Of a stretch of DNA of 32,473 nt, positions 1 to 8,880 are shown piece after piece. This DNA comes from Methylotenera sp. (GTDB lineage: Bacteria > Pseudomonadota > Gammaproteobacteria > Burkholderiales > Methylophilaceae). The stretch lies in the NCBI GenBank assembly GCA_014378495.1, contig JACMNP010000066.1, forward strand, positions 1 through 32,473, written 5' to 3'. The notes below the pieces were generated by a model. The model ran no database searches. It was not told the DNA's origin and was given only the letters and a program-made list of their open reading frames with translations. The number at the start of each line of letters is the position of its first letter. Positions within the stretch are counted from its first letter, which is position 1. The translations under genes were made by a program, and so were the position numbers.

Positions 1-46
1 ATGGTTTTAGGAAGTTAATCGATAGTTAAGTATAATTTTAACCTAT

Positions 47-1141
47 ATGACGACTGAACCCAAAAAATCAGCACCAAAAAATCTTTTTACTAACAATCGC
101 TGGTTGATATTTATCGCGATTATTGGCTTTTTACTCTATTTACTGCTGCCCGTACTCACGCCATTTTTAGTAGCGGCAATTTTGGCTTATATCTGCGACC
201 CACTTGTGGATAAGCTTAGTGTCATGGGCAAATATAAGCTTGTGATTGGTCGAACATTAGCAACCGTATTAGTGATGATCGCTATTTTCGGCGGTATTAC
301 CTTACTATTTTTAATTTTAGTACCTCTATTGCAAAAAGAATCTTTTTTAATTGCAGAGCGTTTGCCCACTGTGATTGGCAATATTCGCAATACGATTGAG
401 CCCTGGTTACAAGCCAAATTCGGCATAAGCTTTGCAATCGACAGCACACAAATTCAGCAAATTATCACTAAAAACTGGAAAACTGCAGGAGACTTACTTG
501 GCAATGTATTAGTCATGGCGGGCAACCATGGCATGGCCCTTATCGGCATCATCGCCAATATTTTGTTACTCCCTGTGGTGTTATTTTATTTACTACGTGA
601 CTGGGATATTTTAGTCGCAAAAATTGGTGAGCTTATACCGCTAGAATGGCATGATAGAACGTTTAACTTGGCTAAAGAAATAGATCATGTACTCGCTGGT
701 TTTTTACGTGGCCAATTAAGTGTGATGCTCGCCATGAGCGTGTTTTATGCTGCAGGTTTGTGGCTAGCAGGGCTAGATATGGCATTACCAATTGGCATGG
801 TTGCAGGGCTATTAGGGTTTGTACCTTATTTAGGCTTTGCGTTAGGCGTCCTACTCGCTGTAATGGTTGCTGCTTTACAATTTACCAGTATTGGTCAGAC
901 AGTGCCTGTAGTCATTGTATTTGGCTTAGGTCAGTTATTAGAAAGCATGGTGCTGACACCACAATTAGTGGGTACGCGTATTGGCCTGCATCCGGTGGTT
1001 GTCATTTTTGCTTTATTGGCAGGTGGACAATTATTCGGCTTTACTGGAGTATTGCTAGCACTGCCTGTAAGCGCTGCGCTGGCAGTGGGGTTGCGCCATA
1101 CCAAAGATAATTATCTACACAGCGATACTTATCTTAAATAA
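47..1141 (+). CDS. AI-2E/PerM family membrane permease
   Basis: This 364-residue integral membrane protein matches the AI-2E transporter/PerM family (PF01594 type). Members export small molecules or couple ions to transport, but substrates are known for few of them. A hydrophobic pair near residues 18-48 is followed by further helices around 65-95 and 155-185. A C-terminal half rich in Gly/Leu helices (about 220-350) contains the family-typical block GFVPYLGFALGVLLA near 256-270 and LTPQLVGTRIGLHP near 302-315. Length fits the family (about 350-370). The gene lies 23 nt upstream of hda on the same strand, a neighbour order seen in betaproteobacteria. No good Shine-Dalgarno precedes the ATG, which is the first in-frame start in the window. 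The family call is firm; the substrate is unknown. Confidence 0.88.
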   Translation: MTTEPKKSAPKNLFTNNRWLIFIAIIGFLLYLLLPVLTPFLVAAILAYICDPLVDKLSVMGKYKLVIGRTLATVLVMIAIFGGITLLFLILVPLLQKESFLIAERLPTVIGNIRNTIEPWLQAKFGISFAIDSTQIQQIITKNWKTAGDLLGNVLVMAGNHGMALIGIIANILLLPVVLFYLLRDWDILVAKIGELIPLEWHDRTFNLAKEIDHVLAGFLRGQLSVMLAMSVFYAAGLWLAGLDMALPIGMVAGLLGFVPYLGFALGVLLAVMVAALQFTSIGQTVPVVIVFGLGQLLESMVLTPQLVGTRIGLHPVVVIFALLAGGQLFGFTGVLLALPVSAALAVGLRHTKDNYLHSDTYLK

Positions 1142-1164
1142 TTAGCCATTGCTTGACTTAACGC

Positions 1165-1770
1165 ATGAAACAACTCTTACTCGACATTAAACCGGCGGCA
1201 CCGCCTACCTTGCATAATTTTGTAATGGGACGTAATGCTGAAGCACTTGCCAGCTTAAGTGATGTTTTTTCTAATACTGCACAATCGCATTTTATTTACC
1301 TTTGGGGTGAAGTTGGCAGTGGCAAAAGCCATCTGTTACAAGCATGCAAAGCACGCAATACACATATTGCAGATAATGTACATTTACTCAATGCCCAAGC
1401 CCAGATTGACTTATTCAACGTATATAACCAACTTAAAGAATCTGGCGGCATATTGATAACAGCAGGCTTGCATGCGCCAACACAAATGGGATTGCGTGAC
1501 GATTTAGCGACGCGATTAGCTTGGGGTTTGGTTTATCAACTACTGCCGCTCAATGATGCTGAAAAAGCTTTAGCATTAAATAATCACGCTGCAGAACGAG
1601 GTATGCGCTTACCTACTGAAGTGGTAGATTACTGCCTACGTTATTTAAAGCGCGATTTATCTACGCTGATGTCTACTCTAGATGCGCTCGATGAATGGTC
1701 TCTCACGACCAAGAAGCCTGTTACCGTGCCCATGTTGCGCCAATTACTGCAATTGAATTTGGAAATTTAG
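1165..1770 (+). CDS. hda: DnaA regulatory inactivator Hda, internally shortened
   Basis: Hda is an AAA+ protein that binds the DNA-loaded sliding clamp and stimulates hydrolysis of DnaA-bound ATP, preventing re-initiation of replication. The N-terminus has a clamp-binding motif (QLLLDI, residues 3-8). Walker A is GEVGSGKS (48-55), the Walker B equivalent is ADNVHLL (69-75), and the box VII arginine finger region is DLATRLAWG (113-121, Arg117). The box VIII region KRDLSTLMSTLD (162-173) follows. The protein has 201 residues; Hda proteins are usually about 225-240. The missing part is specific: about 8 residues separate GKSHLLQA from the Walker B strand, where E. coli Hda has about 37. The frame is open with no sign of a frameshift. 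This should remove strand beta-2 and the next helix. The gene sits between the PerM-like gene and the CorC-like gene, whose start abuts its stop. Identity is confident; activity is uncertain. Confidence 0.9.
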   Translation: MKQLLLDIKPAAPPTLHNFVMGRNAEALASLSDVFSNTAQSHFIYLWGEVGSGKSHLLQACKARNTHIADNVHLLNAQAQIDLFNVYNQLKESGGILITAGLHAPTQMGLRDDLATRLAWGLVYQLLPLNDAEKALALNNHAAERGMRLPTEVVDYCLRYLKRDLSTLMSTLDALDEWSLTTKKPVTVPMLRQLLQLNLEI

Positions 1771-3087
1771 TTGATCACGATGAGTGGTAATTTTTTATTA
1801 GTCTCAATCGCTTTTTTTCTAATCATTTTAAATGGCTTTTTTGTGGCGGCTGAATTCGGCCTAGTTAAAATGCGTGCCACGCGCGTTCGCACCATTGCGA
1901 AAACATTTGGCTGGCGCGGTCGCATGTTAGCTAAAGTGCATGTTAATTTAGATGCTTACTTATCTGCCTGCCAACTTGGCATTACCTTGGCGTCGCTAGG
2001 TCTTGGCTGGGTGGGAGAGCCTGCTTTTGTCGCATTAATAGAACCATTATTAGTCAGTGTAGGCGTCACTAGTCTAAAACTGATTCATGGCGTTTCGTTT
2101 GTGGTTGCATTTCTTTCAATCTCCTATTTGCACATTGTGATTGGTGAATTAGTACCAAAATCATTAGCTATTCGCATGTCTGAACGCGTTAGCTTGTGGA
2201 CTTCCCCAGCCTTATATATGTTTTATTGGGCGATGTTTCCAGCGATATGGGTATTAAATAAGAGCTCAAATTTAGTCATAGGCTTACTTAAATTAAAAAC
2301 CAAAGCTGGTCACGAGTCACATTACTCTACTGAAGAACTTAAATTAATTTTACGAAGTTCCAGACCAACTGATGAGTTTAGTAACGAAGAATGGAAAATA
2401 TTGGCGCAAGCCATTGATTTTAGAGAATTAGAAGTATCTGATTTGATGCACCCATTTAATGAAGTAGTGGCATTACTTGAGCACGAATCTTTTAATGAAA
2501 GTATGGATCGCGTAGTACAACATAGATTTAGCCGCTATCCGATTTTAGACCAAGATGGAATTGTGACTGGCATCGTCCATATTAAAGATATTTTTGTGGC
2601 TATACGCAAAAATTCAGCTTTTGAAGACATGAATAGTCTTGCGAAACCAGCACAATTTATTGCCCCTAATACTAACGCTACTGATTTATTTAGACGGTTA
2701 CAAAAAGGTGCCCCCCATTTCACGATAGTTGGTTTTGAAAACGAACCGCCTATAGGCTTTATCACTTTGGATAACTTACTTTCAGCGCTGGTTGGTGATA
2801 TTCGTGATGAATTTAAACAAGCAAACAGCCAATGGACGAAACTGGATGATGGCTCATTGCTTGGTAAAGGCTCACTACCATTAAACACATTAGAACGTAC
2901 TTTAGGTATTGATATTGAATCTGACGATGCGGATTCAATTGCAGGTTTGATTCTCTGGGCCCTAGAAGATTTACCAAAAGAAGGTCAGCGCATTCCATTT
3001 AAAGCATTTGATGTTGTCGTCAAAAAAATGATTGGTCCGCGTATTTTATTAGTTAGAGTTTATCCAAAAAGTTTACATTATGATTAG
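1771..3087 (+). CDS. CorC/HlyC-type (CNNM) membrane protein with CBS domains
   Basis: The protein combines an N-terminal DUF21/CNNM transmembrane domain (about residues 5-185, with LNGFFVAAEFGLVKMRATRV near 20-39), a CBS pair (about 210-340) and a C-terminal CorC_HlyC domain (about 350-432). The family is linked to Mg2+/Co2+ efflux and is often annotated as hemolysin, without evidence for a toxin role. IGELVPKSLAIR near 124-135 is a family hallmark. The chosen TTG start directly follows the hda stop and has GGAAA 6 nt upstream. The ATG at 1780 is the alternative and would shorten the protein by three residues. The 3' end overlaps the next gene by 8 nt, suggesting translational coupling. Family membership is sure; the transported ion is inferred. 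Confidence 0.9.
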   Translation: MITMSGNFLLVSIAFFLIILNGFFVAAEFGLVKMRATRVRTIAKTFGWRGRMLAKVHVNLDAYLSACQLGITLASLGLGWVGEPAFVALIEPLLVSVGVTSLKLIHGVSFVVAFLSISYLHIVIGELVPKSLAIRMSERVSLWTSPALYMFYWAMFPAIWVLNKSSNLVIGLLKLKTKAGHESHYSTEELKLILRSSRPTDEFSNEEWKILAQAIDFRELEVSDLMHPFNEVVALLEHESFNESMDRVVQHRFSRYPILDQDGIVTGIVHIKDIFVAIRKNSAFEDMNSLAKPAQFIAPNTNATDLFRRLQKGAPHFTIVGFENEPPIGFITLDNLLSALVGDIRDEFKQANSQWTKLDDGSLLGKGSLPLNTLERTLGIDIESDDADSIAGLILWALEDLPKEGQRIPFKAFDVVVKKMIGPRILLVRVYPKSLHYD

Positions 3088-4717
3088 AGTGACCGAAATT
3101 AAGCTACCACTTGAGCTTCAGCCAGATGAAGTTGCAAGTAAAATCAAAGCCACATTAATTAAAAAGTTAGCCATTAACGCGGCAGATATAGTTGAATACA
3201 CTATTTTTAAACGCGGTATTGACGCACGCAAAGCAAATGCCATTTTGCTGGTCTATTCGTTGGATGTCATTATCAAAGGTGAGGCTAAGGTATTAGCGAA
3301 ATTAAAAAAAGATCCACATGTAAAGATAGCGCCTGATGCTTCTTACAAGTTTGTGGCGAATGCACCAGTCAGTCTTAAAAATAGACCTATCGTCATAGGT
3401 TTAGGGCCTGCTGGGCTTTTTGCTGCTTTAATTTTAGCGCAATCTGGCTTTAAACCGTTAGTGTTAGAGCGTGGTAAAGCAGTACGTGAACGCACAAAAG
3501 ATACGTTCAACTTATGGCGTAAAAGTGTACTTAACCCAGAGTCTAATGTGCAATTTGGCGAAGGCGGCGCGGGCACTTTTTCTGATGGAAAACTCTGGAG
3601 CCAGATTAAAGACCCTAAGCACTATGGCCGTAAAGTACTTCAAGAGTTTGTAAAAGCAGGTGCTCCTGCTGAAATTTTATACGTAAGCCATCCCCATATT
3701 GGCACATTTAGATTAGTGGGAATGGTGGAAGAAATGCGTAATACCATTGAAGCATTGGGCGGCGAAATTCGCTTTCAAGCGAAAGTGAATGATATTGAAC
3801 TGGGAAATAATGCTGCAGGACAAAGCGAAGTTCAGGCAGTAGTATTGGCAAATGGTGAGCGTATTGAAGCTAACCATGTCGTATTAGCAATTGGTCATAG
3901 CGCAAGAGATACTTTTGAAATGCTCTATGAAAAAGGCATTTATATTGAAGCTAAACCATTTTCTATCGGTTTTAGGATCGAGCATCCGCAATCATTAATA
4001 GACCATGCGCGTCATGGGCCAAACGCACAACACCCAATTTTAGGTGCAGCAGACTATAAGCTAGTGCACCATGCAAGTAATGGTCGTAGTGTATACAGTT
4101 TTTGTATGTGCCCAGGCGGTACAGTGGTAGCAGCAGCCTCTGAGGAAGGTCGTGTTGTGACTAACGGCATGAGCCAATATTCGCGCAATGAACGTAATGC
4201 AAACGCAGGCATCGTAGTGGGGATTACGCCAGAAGTAGACTTCCCAGGGCACCCATTAGCTGGCATGGAATTACAACGTAAATGGGAAAGTCAGGCCTAT
4301 TTGCTAGGCGGCAGTACTTACCAAGCACCAGGACAGTTGATTGGCGATTTTCTAGCCAATCAACCTTCGACCAAGTTTGGTGAAGTAACGCCTTCTTATA
4401 CGCCAGGTGTGCACTTAACCAATTTAGACACAGCCTTACCTGACTTTGCCATTGCTGCAATTCGTGAAGCGATTCCGCAATTTGCCAAGCAAATTAAAGG
4501 CTTTGATTTAGCTGACGGTATATTGACAGGAGTTGAAACTCGCACATCATCGCCCATTCGGATTAAACGTAATGATGATGACTTACAAAGTATTAATACT
4601 AAAGGCTTATACCCTACTGGCGAGGGTGCTGGCTACGCTGGCGGCATATTATCTGCTGGGGTCGATGGCATTAGAGTCGCAGAAGCAGTGGCTTTAAGTA
4701 TTGTGAATGCTACTTAG
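3080..4717 (+). CDS. FAD-dependent dehydrogenase (COG2509 type)
   Basis: This 545-residue soluble flavoprotein resembles the COG2509 group of uncharacterised FAD-dependent dehydrogenases. A roughly 100-residue N-terminal domain precedes the dinucleotide fold GLGPAGLFAA (107-116), which ends in the acidic ribose-binding segment LERG (129-132). The segment FGEGGAGTFSDGKLWS near 155-170 and a C-terminal block of the GEGAGYAGGI type near 515-525 are characteristic of this group. The substrate and physiological role are not known. It overlaps the CorC-like gene by 8 nt (ATGATTAG context), so the two are probably co-translated. Nothing appears truncated. I am confident of the flavoprotein fold but not of a specific reaction. 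Confidence 0.88.
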   Translation: MIRVTEIKLPLELQPDEVASKIKATLIKKLAINAADIVEYTIFKRGIDARKANAILLVYSLDVIIKGEAKVLAKLKKDPHVKIAPDASYKFVANAPVSLKNRPIVIGLGPAGLFAALILAQSGFKPLVLERGKAVRERTKDTFNLWRKSVLNPESNVQFGEGGAGTFSDGKLWSQIKDPKHYGRKVLQEFVKAGAPAEILYVSHPHIGTFRLVGMVEEMRNTIEALGGEIRFQAKVNDIELGNNAAGQSEVQAVVLANGERIEANHVVLAIGHSARDTFEMLYEKGIYIEAKPFSIGFRIEHPQSLIDHARHGPNAQHPILGAADYKLVHHASNGRSVYSFCMCPGGTVVAAASEEGRVVTNGMSQYSRNERNANAGIVVGITPEVDFPGHPLAGMELQRKWESQAYLLGGSTYQAPGQLIGDFLANQPSTKFGEVTPSYTPGVHLTNLDTALPDFAIAAIREAIPQFAKQIKGFDLADGILTGVETRTSSPIRIKRNDDDLQSINTKGLYPTGEGAGYAGGILSAGVDGIRVAEAVALSIVNAT

Positions 4718-4749
4718 CAATAACACTAAAATTTAATATTAAAATGAGT

Positions 4750-4771
4750 ATTTTGTAACTAAGTACAAAAT
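4750..4771. repeat. 8-bp perfect inverted repeat upstream of chaA
   Basis: ATTTTGTA and TACAAAAT flank a 6-nt spacer (ACTAAG) in the 90-nt gap between the flavoprotein gene and the antiporter gene. The stem is AT-rich and has no following T-run in the plus direction, so it looks more like an operator than an intrinsic terminator. The sequence gives no hint of the binding protein. Confidence 0.5.
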
Positions 4772-4807
4772 GATAGCGCAAAAAGTGATTACAATAAAAG
4801 TAATAAT

Positions 4808-5935
4808 ATGAATGATGAATTAAAAATTGCTAAGAAAATTGCAACTTGGTCAATCGTTGCGCCAACTCTTGCTTGCTTAATACTTGCTGGCAGTCAATTA
4901 GGTTTTAGCTTAGGTTTTATAGACTCACTCATTATGGCTGTGGGGCTAGTTGGGGCGGTATTAGCTGCCGTACATCATGCTGAAGTGGTTGCACATAAAT
5001 TAGGCGAACCATTTGGTACTTTGTTATTGGCAGTAGCAATAACGGTGATTGAAGTCGCACTTATCATCTCACTGATGCTCACAGGTGGCGCTGAAACCGC
5101 AGCTTTAGCGCGTGATACGGTGTTTGCTGCAGTCATGATTATCGTATCTGGCATTGTTGGACTATGCATGCTAATTGGCGGTGTGCTTTATAAAGAGCAA
5201 ACGTTTAAATTACATGGAGCAAATGCAGCCCTTACCACGCTTGCGGCGATTGTAGTTTTAACCTTGATGTTGCCAAACTATACCACCACAAGCGCCGGCC
5301 CAATTTACAGTGCCAGTCAGTTAGGATTTATCGCTATTGTCTCACTAGTGCTATATTTTACTTTTGTGTTTGTGCAGGTGATTCGCCACAGAAATTATTT
5401 TTTAGATGCTAACGATAACAATGATGATGCTCCAACGGCTAACGTCCAAATTGCGTCACCGCAATCATCGGCAACTAATACAAAAATAGCGCTGATTAGT
5501 ACAGCATTGCTATTGGTTTGTTTAGTGGCGGTGGTTCTACTCGCCAAATCACTTGCACCTGATATTGAGTCGGTAGTCGCTTTGATTGGTGCACCGCATC
5601 AGCTTGTTGGCGTTATCATTGCAAGTATAGTATTACTGCCAGAAGGCTTAGCTGCAGTGCGTGCCGCCCGAAAAAATATGTTTCAAACAAGCCTTAATTT
5701 AGCATTAGGTTCTGCATTGGCTAGTATTGGTCTCACTATTCCAGCGGTAGCTATTTTATCGCTGATAACAGGCTGGACGCTCATGCTAGGCATTGATATG
5801 AAATCTACAGTATTGTTGTTATTAGCATTATTTGTGAGCGCATTATCCTTAGTGACTGGGCGCACAAACATTTTGCAGGGCGTAATCCTTTTGGTCATTT
5901 TTGCCGTGTATTTATTTACGACAGTGATTCCATAG
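4808..5935 (+). CDS. chaA: ChaA-type calcium (sodium/potassium):proton antiporter
   Basis: This is an integral inner-membrane antiporter of the CaCA superfamily. Two inverted halves each carry an acidic ion-binding repeat: GEPFGTLLLAVAITVIEVAL near 73-92 and LLPEGLAAVRAARKN near 277-291, followed by NLALGSALASIGL near 297-309. A hydrophilic, Asn/Asp/Ala/Ser-rich loop at about 198-226 separates the halves. Length (375) is close to E. coli ChaA (366). The likely role is proton-driven extrusion of Ca2+ or monovalent cations; specificity cannot be read from sequence. The gene stands alone, preceded by a 22-bp palindrome. It converges on soxZ with only 9 nt between the two stop codons, so the transcripts may overlap. 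Confidence 0.88.
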   Translation: MNDELKIAKKIATWSIVAPTLACLILAGSQLGFSLGFIDSLIMAVGLVGAVLAAVHHAEVVAHKLGEPFGTLLLAVAITVIEVALIISLMLTGGAETAALARDTVFAAVMIIVSGIVGLCMLIGGVLYKEQTFKLHGANAALTTLAAIVVLTLMLPNYTTTSAGPIYSASQLGFIAIVSLVLYFTFVFVQVIRHRNYFLDANDNNDDAPTANVQIASPQSSATNTKIALISTALLLVCLVAVVLLAKSLAPDIESVVALIGAPHQLVGVIIASIVLLPEGLAAVRAARKNMFQTSLNLALGSALASIGLTIPAVAILSLITGWTLMLGIDMKSTVLLLLALFVSALSLVTGRTNILQGVILLVIFAVYLFTTVIP

Positions 5936-5944
5936 TAAAAGAGA

Positions 5945-6262
5945 TTAGGCCTGTGTCACAGCAATATCTTGCGTGGCAGTTGCACCCTCATTATCATGCC
6001 ATGTCACTGCAACCATATCGCCCACTTTAGCGCCTTTTACGCGAAACGTAAGATAAGGATTTTTAGAGATTCCCGTACCCCACTGTGCTTCTAATACGGG
6101 TTTGCCATTCAAAGTAGCGGTCACTAGTTGCACAAAATGTGCAGGAATCAACTGACCAAAATCATCCTTTTTATGCCCAGTTTCCATTGGGTGACTCATT
6201 AATACTTTGACTTCTACAAACTCGCCCTTAAGTTGAGCACGCATTTTCATATTATCGGTCAT
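5945..6262 (-). CDS. soxZ: Sulfur-carrier complex subunit SoxZ
   Basis: SoxZ pairs with SoxY to form the periplasmic carrier that holds sulfur intermediates during thiosulfate oxidation. The 105-residue product is a small beta-sandwich protein without a signal peptide, as expected because it is exported with SoxY. Family-like segments are MRAQLKGEFVEVKVLMSHPM near 7-26 and NPYLTFRVKGAKVGD near 69-83. I placed the start at the ATG at 6262 because a good ribosome-binding site (AGGAG) lies about 8 nt upstream. An in-frame ATG at 6286 inside soxY would give a longer but poorly supported N-terminus. The gap to the soxY stop is 14 nt, so the two are co-transcribed. Confidence 0.92.
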   Translation of the reverse strand: MTDNMKMRAQLKGEFVEVKVLMSHPMETGHKKDDFGQLIPAHFVQLVTATLNGKPVLEAQWGTGISKNPYLTFRVKGAKVGDMVAVTWHDNEGATATQDIAVTQA

Positions 6263-6276
6263 CACAAAACGCTCCT

Positions 6277-6711
6277 TTAACCACAACCATTTTCAAGCAC
6301 CACCACATTTTTAGCATTTGTAAAATACTGGTCACCTGCTTTTACTATTATTTTAATATCCGAAGTTTCTGCCATTTTTATGCGTGTAATCACATAAGGC
6401 TCAGCGCCGTTACTAAACATAAATGTAGCAATTAATGGTGTAGGGTTATGCTCTACTAAAATTGCAATTGACTCTGTATTAGCGATATTACTTCTAATTT
6501 CCACTTGAACAATCGCACCATTTTCTGCACGATCTGGTGCGGTAATTTCAACATCTTTACTCAATAATGTATTATTAATCGCAAGATTTTTGGTAGCTTC
6601 ATTCAGATTAACGGTTTCAAATGCAGCTTTATTCCAAACAGCGGCTAATGCACTCATAGGTGCGAGTACGATTAAACTAAGTAAGCGCAATACAAAATTT
6701 CTACGTTGCAT
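6277..6711 (-). CDS. soxY: Sulfur-carrier subunit SoxY with Tat-like signal
   Basis: SoxY carries sulfur intermediates covalently on a C-terminal cysteine. The 144-residue precursor begins MQRRNFVLRL followed by a hydrophobic stretch ending near Ala24, which fits a twin-arginine (Tat) export signal. The start at 6711 is supported by AGGGAA about 7 nt upstream; a start at 6744 would bury the signal. The C-terminus ends N-G-C-G, with the carrier cysteine at 143. The usual end is GGCGG, so this tail is slightly shortened and has Asn in place of the first Gly. It sits between the M48 protease gene (45 nt upstream) and soxZ. No soxA, soxX, soxB or soxCD lies in the window. Confidence 0.9.
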   Translation of the reverse strand: MQRRNFVLRLLSLIVLAPMSALAAVWNKAAFETVNLNEATKNLAINNTLLSKDVEITAPDRAENGAIVQVEIRSNIANTESIAILVEHNPTPLIATFMFSNGAEPYVITRIKMAETSDIKIIVKAGDQYFTNAKNVVVLENGCG

Positions 6712-6756
6712 TATTTGTTCCCTATGTTCACTAAAGATGCTCACTAAAAGTGTTTG

Positions 6757-8271
6757 CTAAAGCTTCGCTTTTTTCTCATAATCCAACATCCGACGTAGCT
6801 CTTTTAAACGCGCCTCTACAATCGATTTTTGATAAAAATCACCATCATTCGCCTTAGTCGCCAACTCCATTTGGTCAACTGACTTTACTAAATCATATTT
6901 TTTATAATACGCTTCACCTTGTGCTTGGTAGCTAAGTAACTGCTTATTTTGCATAGTATAAGCCTTTGCCAGCAGTTCATATAAATAGGCATCATCAGGA
7001 TACAATCCCTGCTTTTCTTTCACCAACTTTACTGCGCTATCGGCTTGTTTAATCGCTAAAAAGTGCTCAGCATATCCATAAATAAGTGCGCGACTATCAG
7101 GAAAAAGTTTCAACGCAGCTGCGTATTGTTTAGCCGCCAATTGCGGATTATTCTTCGCTACCGCTATACGAGCACTCAAACTTTCTATCATGGCATGTTG
7201 TGGCGCGTTCTTTTTTAACCATGTCACTTCTTGTTCAGCTTTTACTAAATCATTTTTACGCAATAAGGCTACCGCTAAACCATAATGCTCAGTCGCTTCG
7301 TTGGTATATCGATGCTCACGAATATTTTGCTCAAACACATCAATATCGCTTTGAACAGCACCATAGCTGGCACGTAATTTTGCCCGCACATACTGAAACT
7401 CAATACTATCTGGCACTTGTTTATACTGCATCCGCGCAACGCGGTTTGCCACATCGGCAATCCGCTCACTGGTAAGCGGGTGTGTACGTAAAAACCCTGG
7501 CGCATTACCCTCAGCAAAGCGCGTACCACGTTGTAATGTAGTAAAAAAAGCAGGCATGGCGCGCACATCAAAACCCGCACTATCCAATATTTGTAATCCA
7601 ATACGGTCAGCCTCACGTTCATGTTCGCGCGTGTAATCTAATTGACTTTGTATCCCTACAGCACCCGCTGTAGTGAGCGCACCACTAGCTAACTCTGGAT
7701 TAGCACGCGCCACTAATAACGCCAACGCAATGCCCGCAATATTCTTAAAAGTATCATATTTTTGCGAAGCTAGCATCCGCGCCAAATGGTGTTGTGTTAC
7801 ATGGCCAATTTCATGGCCTAGCACACTAGCCAATTCAGACTCGCTATTTGCCGCTAAAATTAATCCTGTATGTACACCAACCACGCCGCCCGGCATAGCA
7901 AAAGCGTTGATAGAGTTATCTTCCACCACAAAAAAATTGAATTTTTGATGTTTATCTGGGCCACTGGCAACCAACCTTGAGCCCAGCACCTGCAAATAGT
8001 CTGTTACTTCAATGTCTTGTACCACATCATCGCTCACCGCTACATCACGCAAAATCTGCTCACCAATACGCTGTTCATCAAGTGCACTCAGCACAGTTTG
8101 CGAGGCATCGCCTAATTCAGGCAAATTGGTATCTGAATTTTGGTTAGGCAAGTTAGTATTTAAATACGGCACGCCCGTTAGAGTGGGTGGTCGTGCTGAA
8201 TCTAAAGCAGAGTCTGCTAAAGCAGTATTTGTAGCGAGCAAAACAACGATTAAAATAGTTTTTAACTTCAT
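6757..8271 (-). CDS. bepA: Periplasmic M48 metalloprotease with TPR-like C-terminus (BepA/YfgC type)
   Basis: This 504-residue protein has an N-terminal signal peptide (cleavage near Ala19). Its M48 zinc protease domain has HEIGH at 153-157 and the downstream HEREADRIG block near 217-225, which supplies the third zinc ligand. The C-terminal half (about 310-490) is alpha-helical and looks like tetratricopeptide repeats. This architecture and length match BepA/YfgC (487 in E. coli), which checks assembly of outer-membrane proteins such as LptD. The gene heads a minus-strand unit with soxY and soxZ. No strong ribosome-binding site precedes the ATG. It diverges from moaC across 90 nt. The protease class is certain; BepA orthology is probable. 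Confidence 0.9.
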   Translation of the reverse strand: MKLKTILIVVLLATNTALADSALDSARPPTLTGVPYLNTNLPNQNSDTNLPELGDASQTVLSALDEQRIGEQILRDVAVSDDVVQDIEVTDYLQVLGSRLVASGPDKHQKFNFFVVEDNSINAFAMPGGVVGVHTGLILAANSESELASVLGHEIGHVTQHHLARMLASQKYDTFKNIAGIALALLVARANPELASGALTTAGAVGIQSQLDYTREHEREADRIGLQILDSAGFDVRAMPAFFTTLQRGTRFAEGNAPGFLRTHPLTSERIADVANRVARMQYKQVPDSIEFQYVRAKLRASYGAVQSDIDVFEQNIREHRYTNEATEHYGLAVALLRKNDLVKAEQEVTWLKKNAPQHAMIESLSARIAVAKNNPQLAAKQYAAALKLFPDSRALIYGYAEHFLAIKQADSAVKLVKEKQGLYPDDAYLYELLAKAYTMQNKQLLSYQAQGEAYYKKYDLVKSVDQMELATKANDGDFYQKSIVEARLKELRRMLDYEKKAKL

Positions 8272-8361
8272 TATTGTTATGATAATGGTTCTGTAGATTC
8301 AGTTCATGAAAAAAATGTATCAAAACATTACAATATTTTTATTTATCTCATTATTTTTACT

Positions 8362-8880
8362 ATGAACATCACACCAAAAAATCCAAACTCAAACACCAAT
8401 GAAAGCGCACTCACCCACTTTGATAGTAGCGGCCAAGCGCACATGGTAGATGTTGGAAAGAAAGCTGAAACGCACCGCATTGCTATTGCCACTGGCAAAA
8501 TCACTATGCTGCAAACAACCCTCAACCTTATTCAGCAAGGTAACGCTAAAAAAGGTGATGTATTAGGTATCGCCAGAATCGCCGCCATACAAGCCAGCAA
8601 AAAAACAGCCGATTTAATTCCCTTATGTCACCCTATGGGTTTAACCAGCGTTGCCGTCACGTTTGATATTGACGAAGTCAACTCCAGTATCTTATGCACA
8701 GTTACTACGGAAACCTACGGCAAAACAGGCGTAGAAATGGAAGCGTTGACCGCTGTGAGCGTAGGCCTATTAACGATTTATGATATGTGCAAAGCTGCTG
8801 ATAGAGGTATGGTGATTAGTGATATTAAAGTGTTGGAAAAACATGGTGGAAAATCTGGGGATTGGGTTGTTGAGAAATAA
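8362..8880 (+). CDS. moaC: Cyclic pyranopterin monophosphate synthase MoaC
   Basis: MoaC converts the MoaA product (3',8-cyclo-7,8-dihydro-GTP) to cyclic pyranopterin monophosphate in molybdenum cofactor synthesis. Conserved elements are all visible: LTHFD (17-21), MVDV (28-31), Lys63/Lys64, LIPLCHPM (85-92, His90), EMEALTAVS (125-133), YDMCKAAD (140-147) and KHGGKSG near the end. Length is 172 against about 160 in E. coli; the extra residues are an Asn/Ser-rich N-terminal stretch ahead of LTHFD. No other mo-cofactor gene is adjacent. It is transcribed divergently from the M48 protease. The assignment is secure. Confidence 0.97.
   Translation: MNITPKNPNSNTNESALTHFDSSGQAHMVDVGKKAETHRIAIATGKITMLQTTLNLIQQGNAKKGDVLGIARIAAIQASKKTADLIPLCHPMGLTSVAVTFDIDEVNSSILCTVTTETYGKTGVEMEALTAVSVGLLTIYDMCKAADRGMVISDIKVLEKHGGKSGDWVVEK

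Noticed and set aside
31-36. TATAAT just before the first gene
   Set aside because: A start site there would fall within a few nt of the ATG at 47, no -35 is seen, and the upstream region is cut off by the window edge.
1-46. Short open fragment at the left edge
   Set aside because: Too little sequence is present to tell whether it is the tail of an upstream gene.
5951-5961. CTGTGTCACAG palindrome near the chaA/soxZ convergence
   Set aside because: It lies inside the soxZ coding sequence, its loop is one base and no T-run follows, so it is not a terminator.
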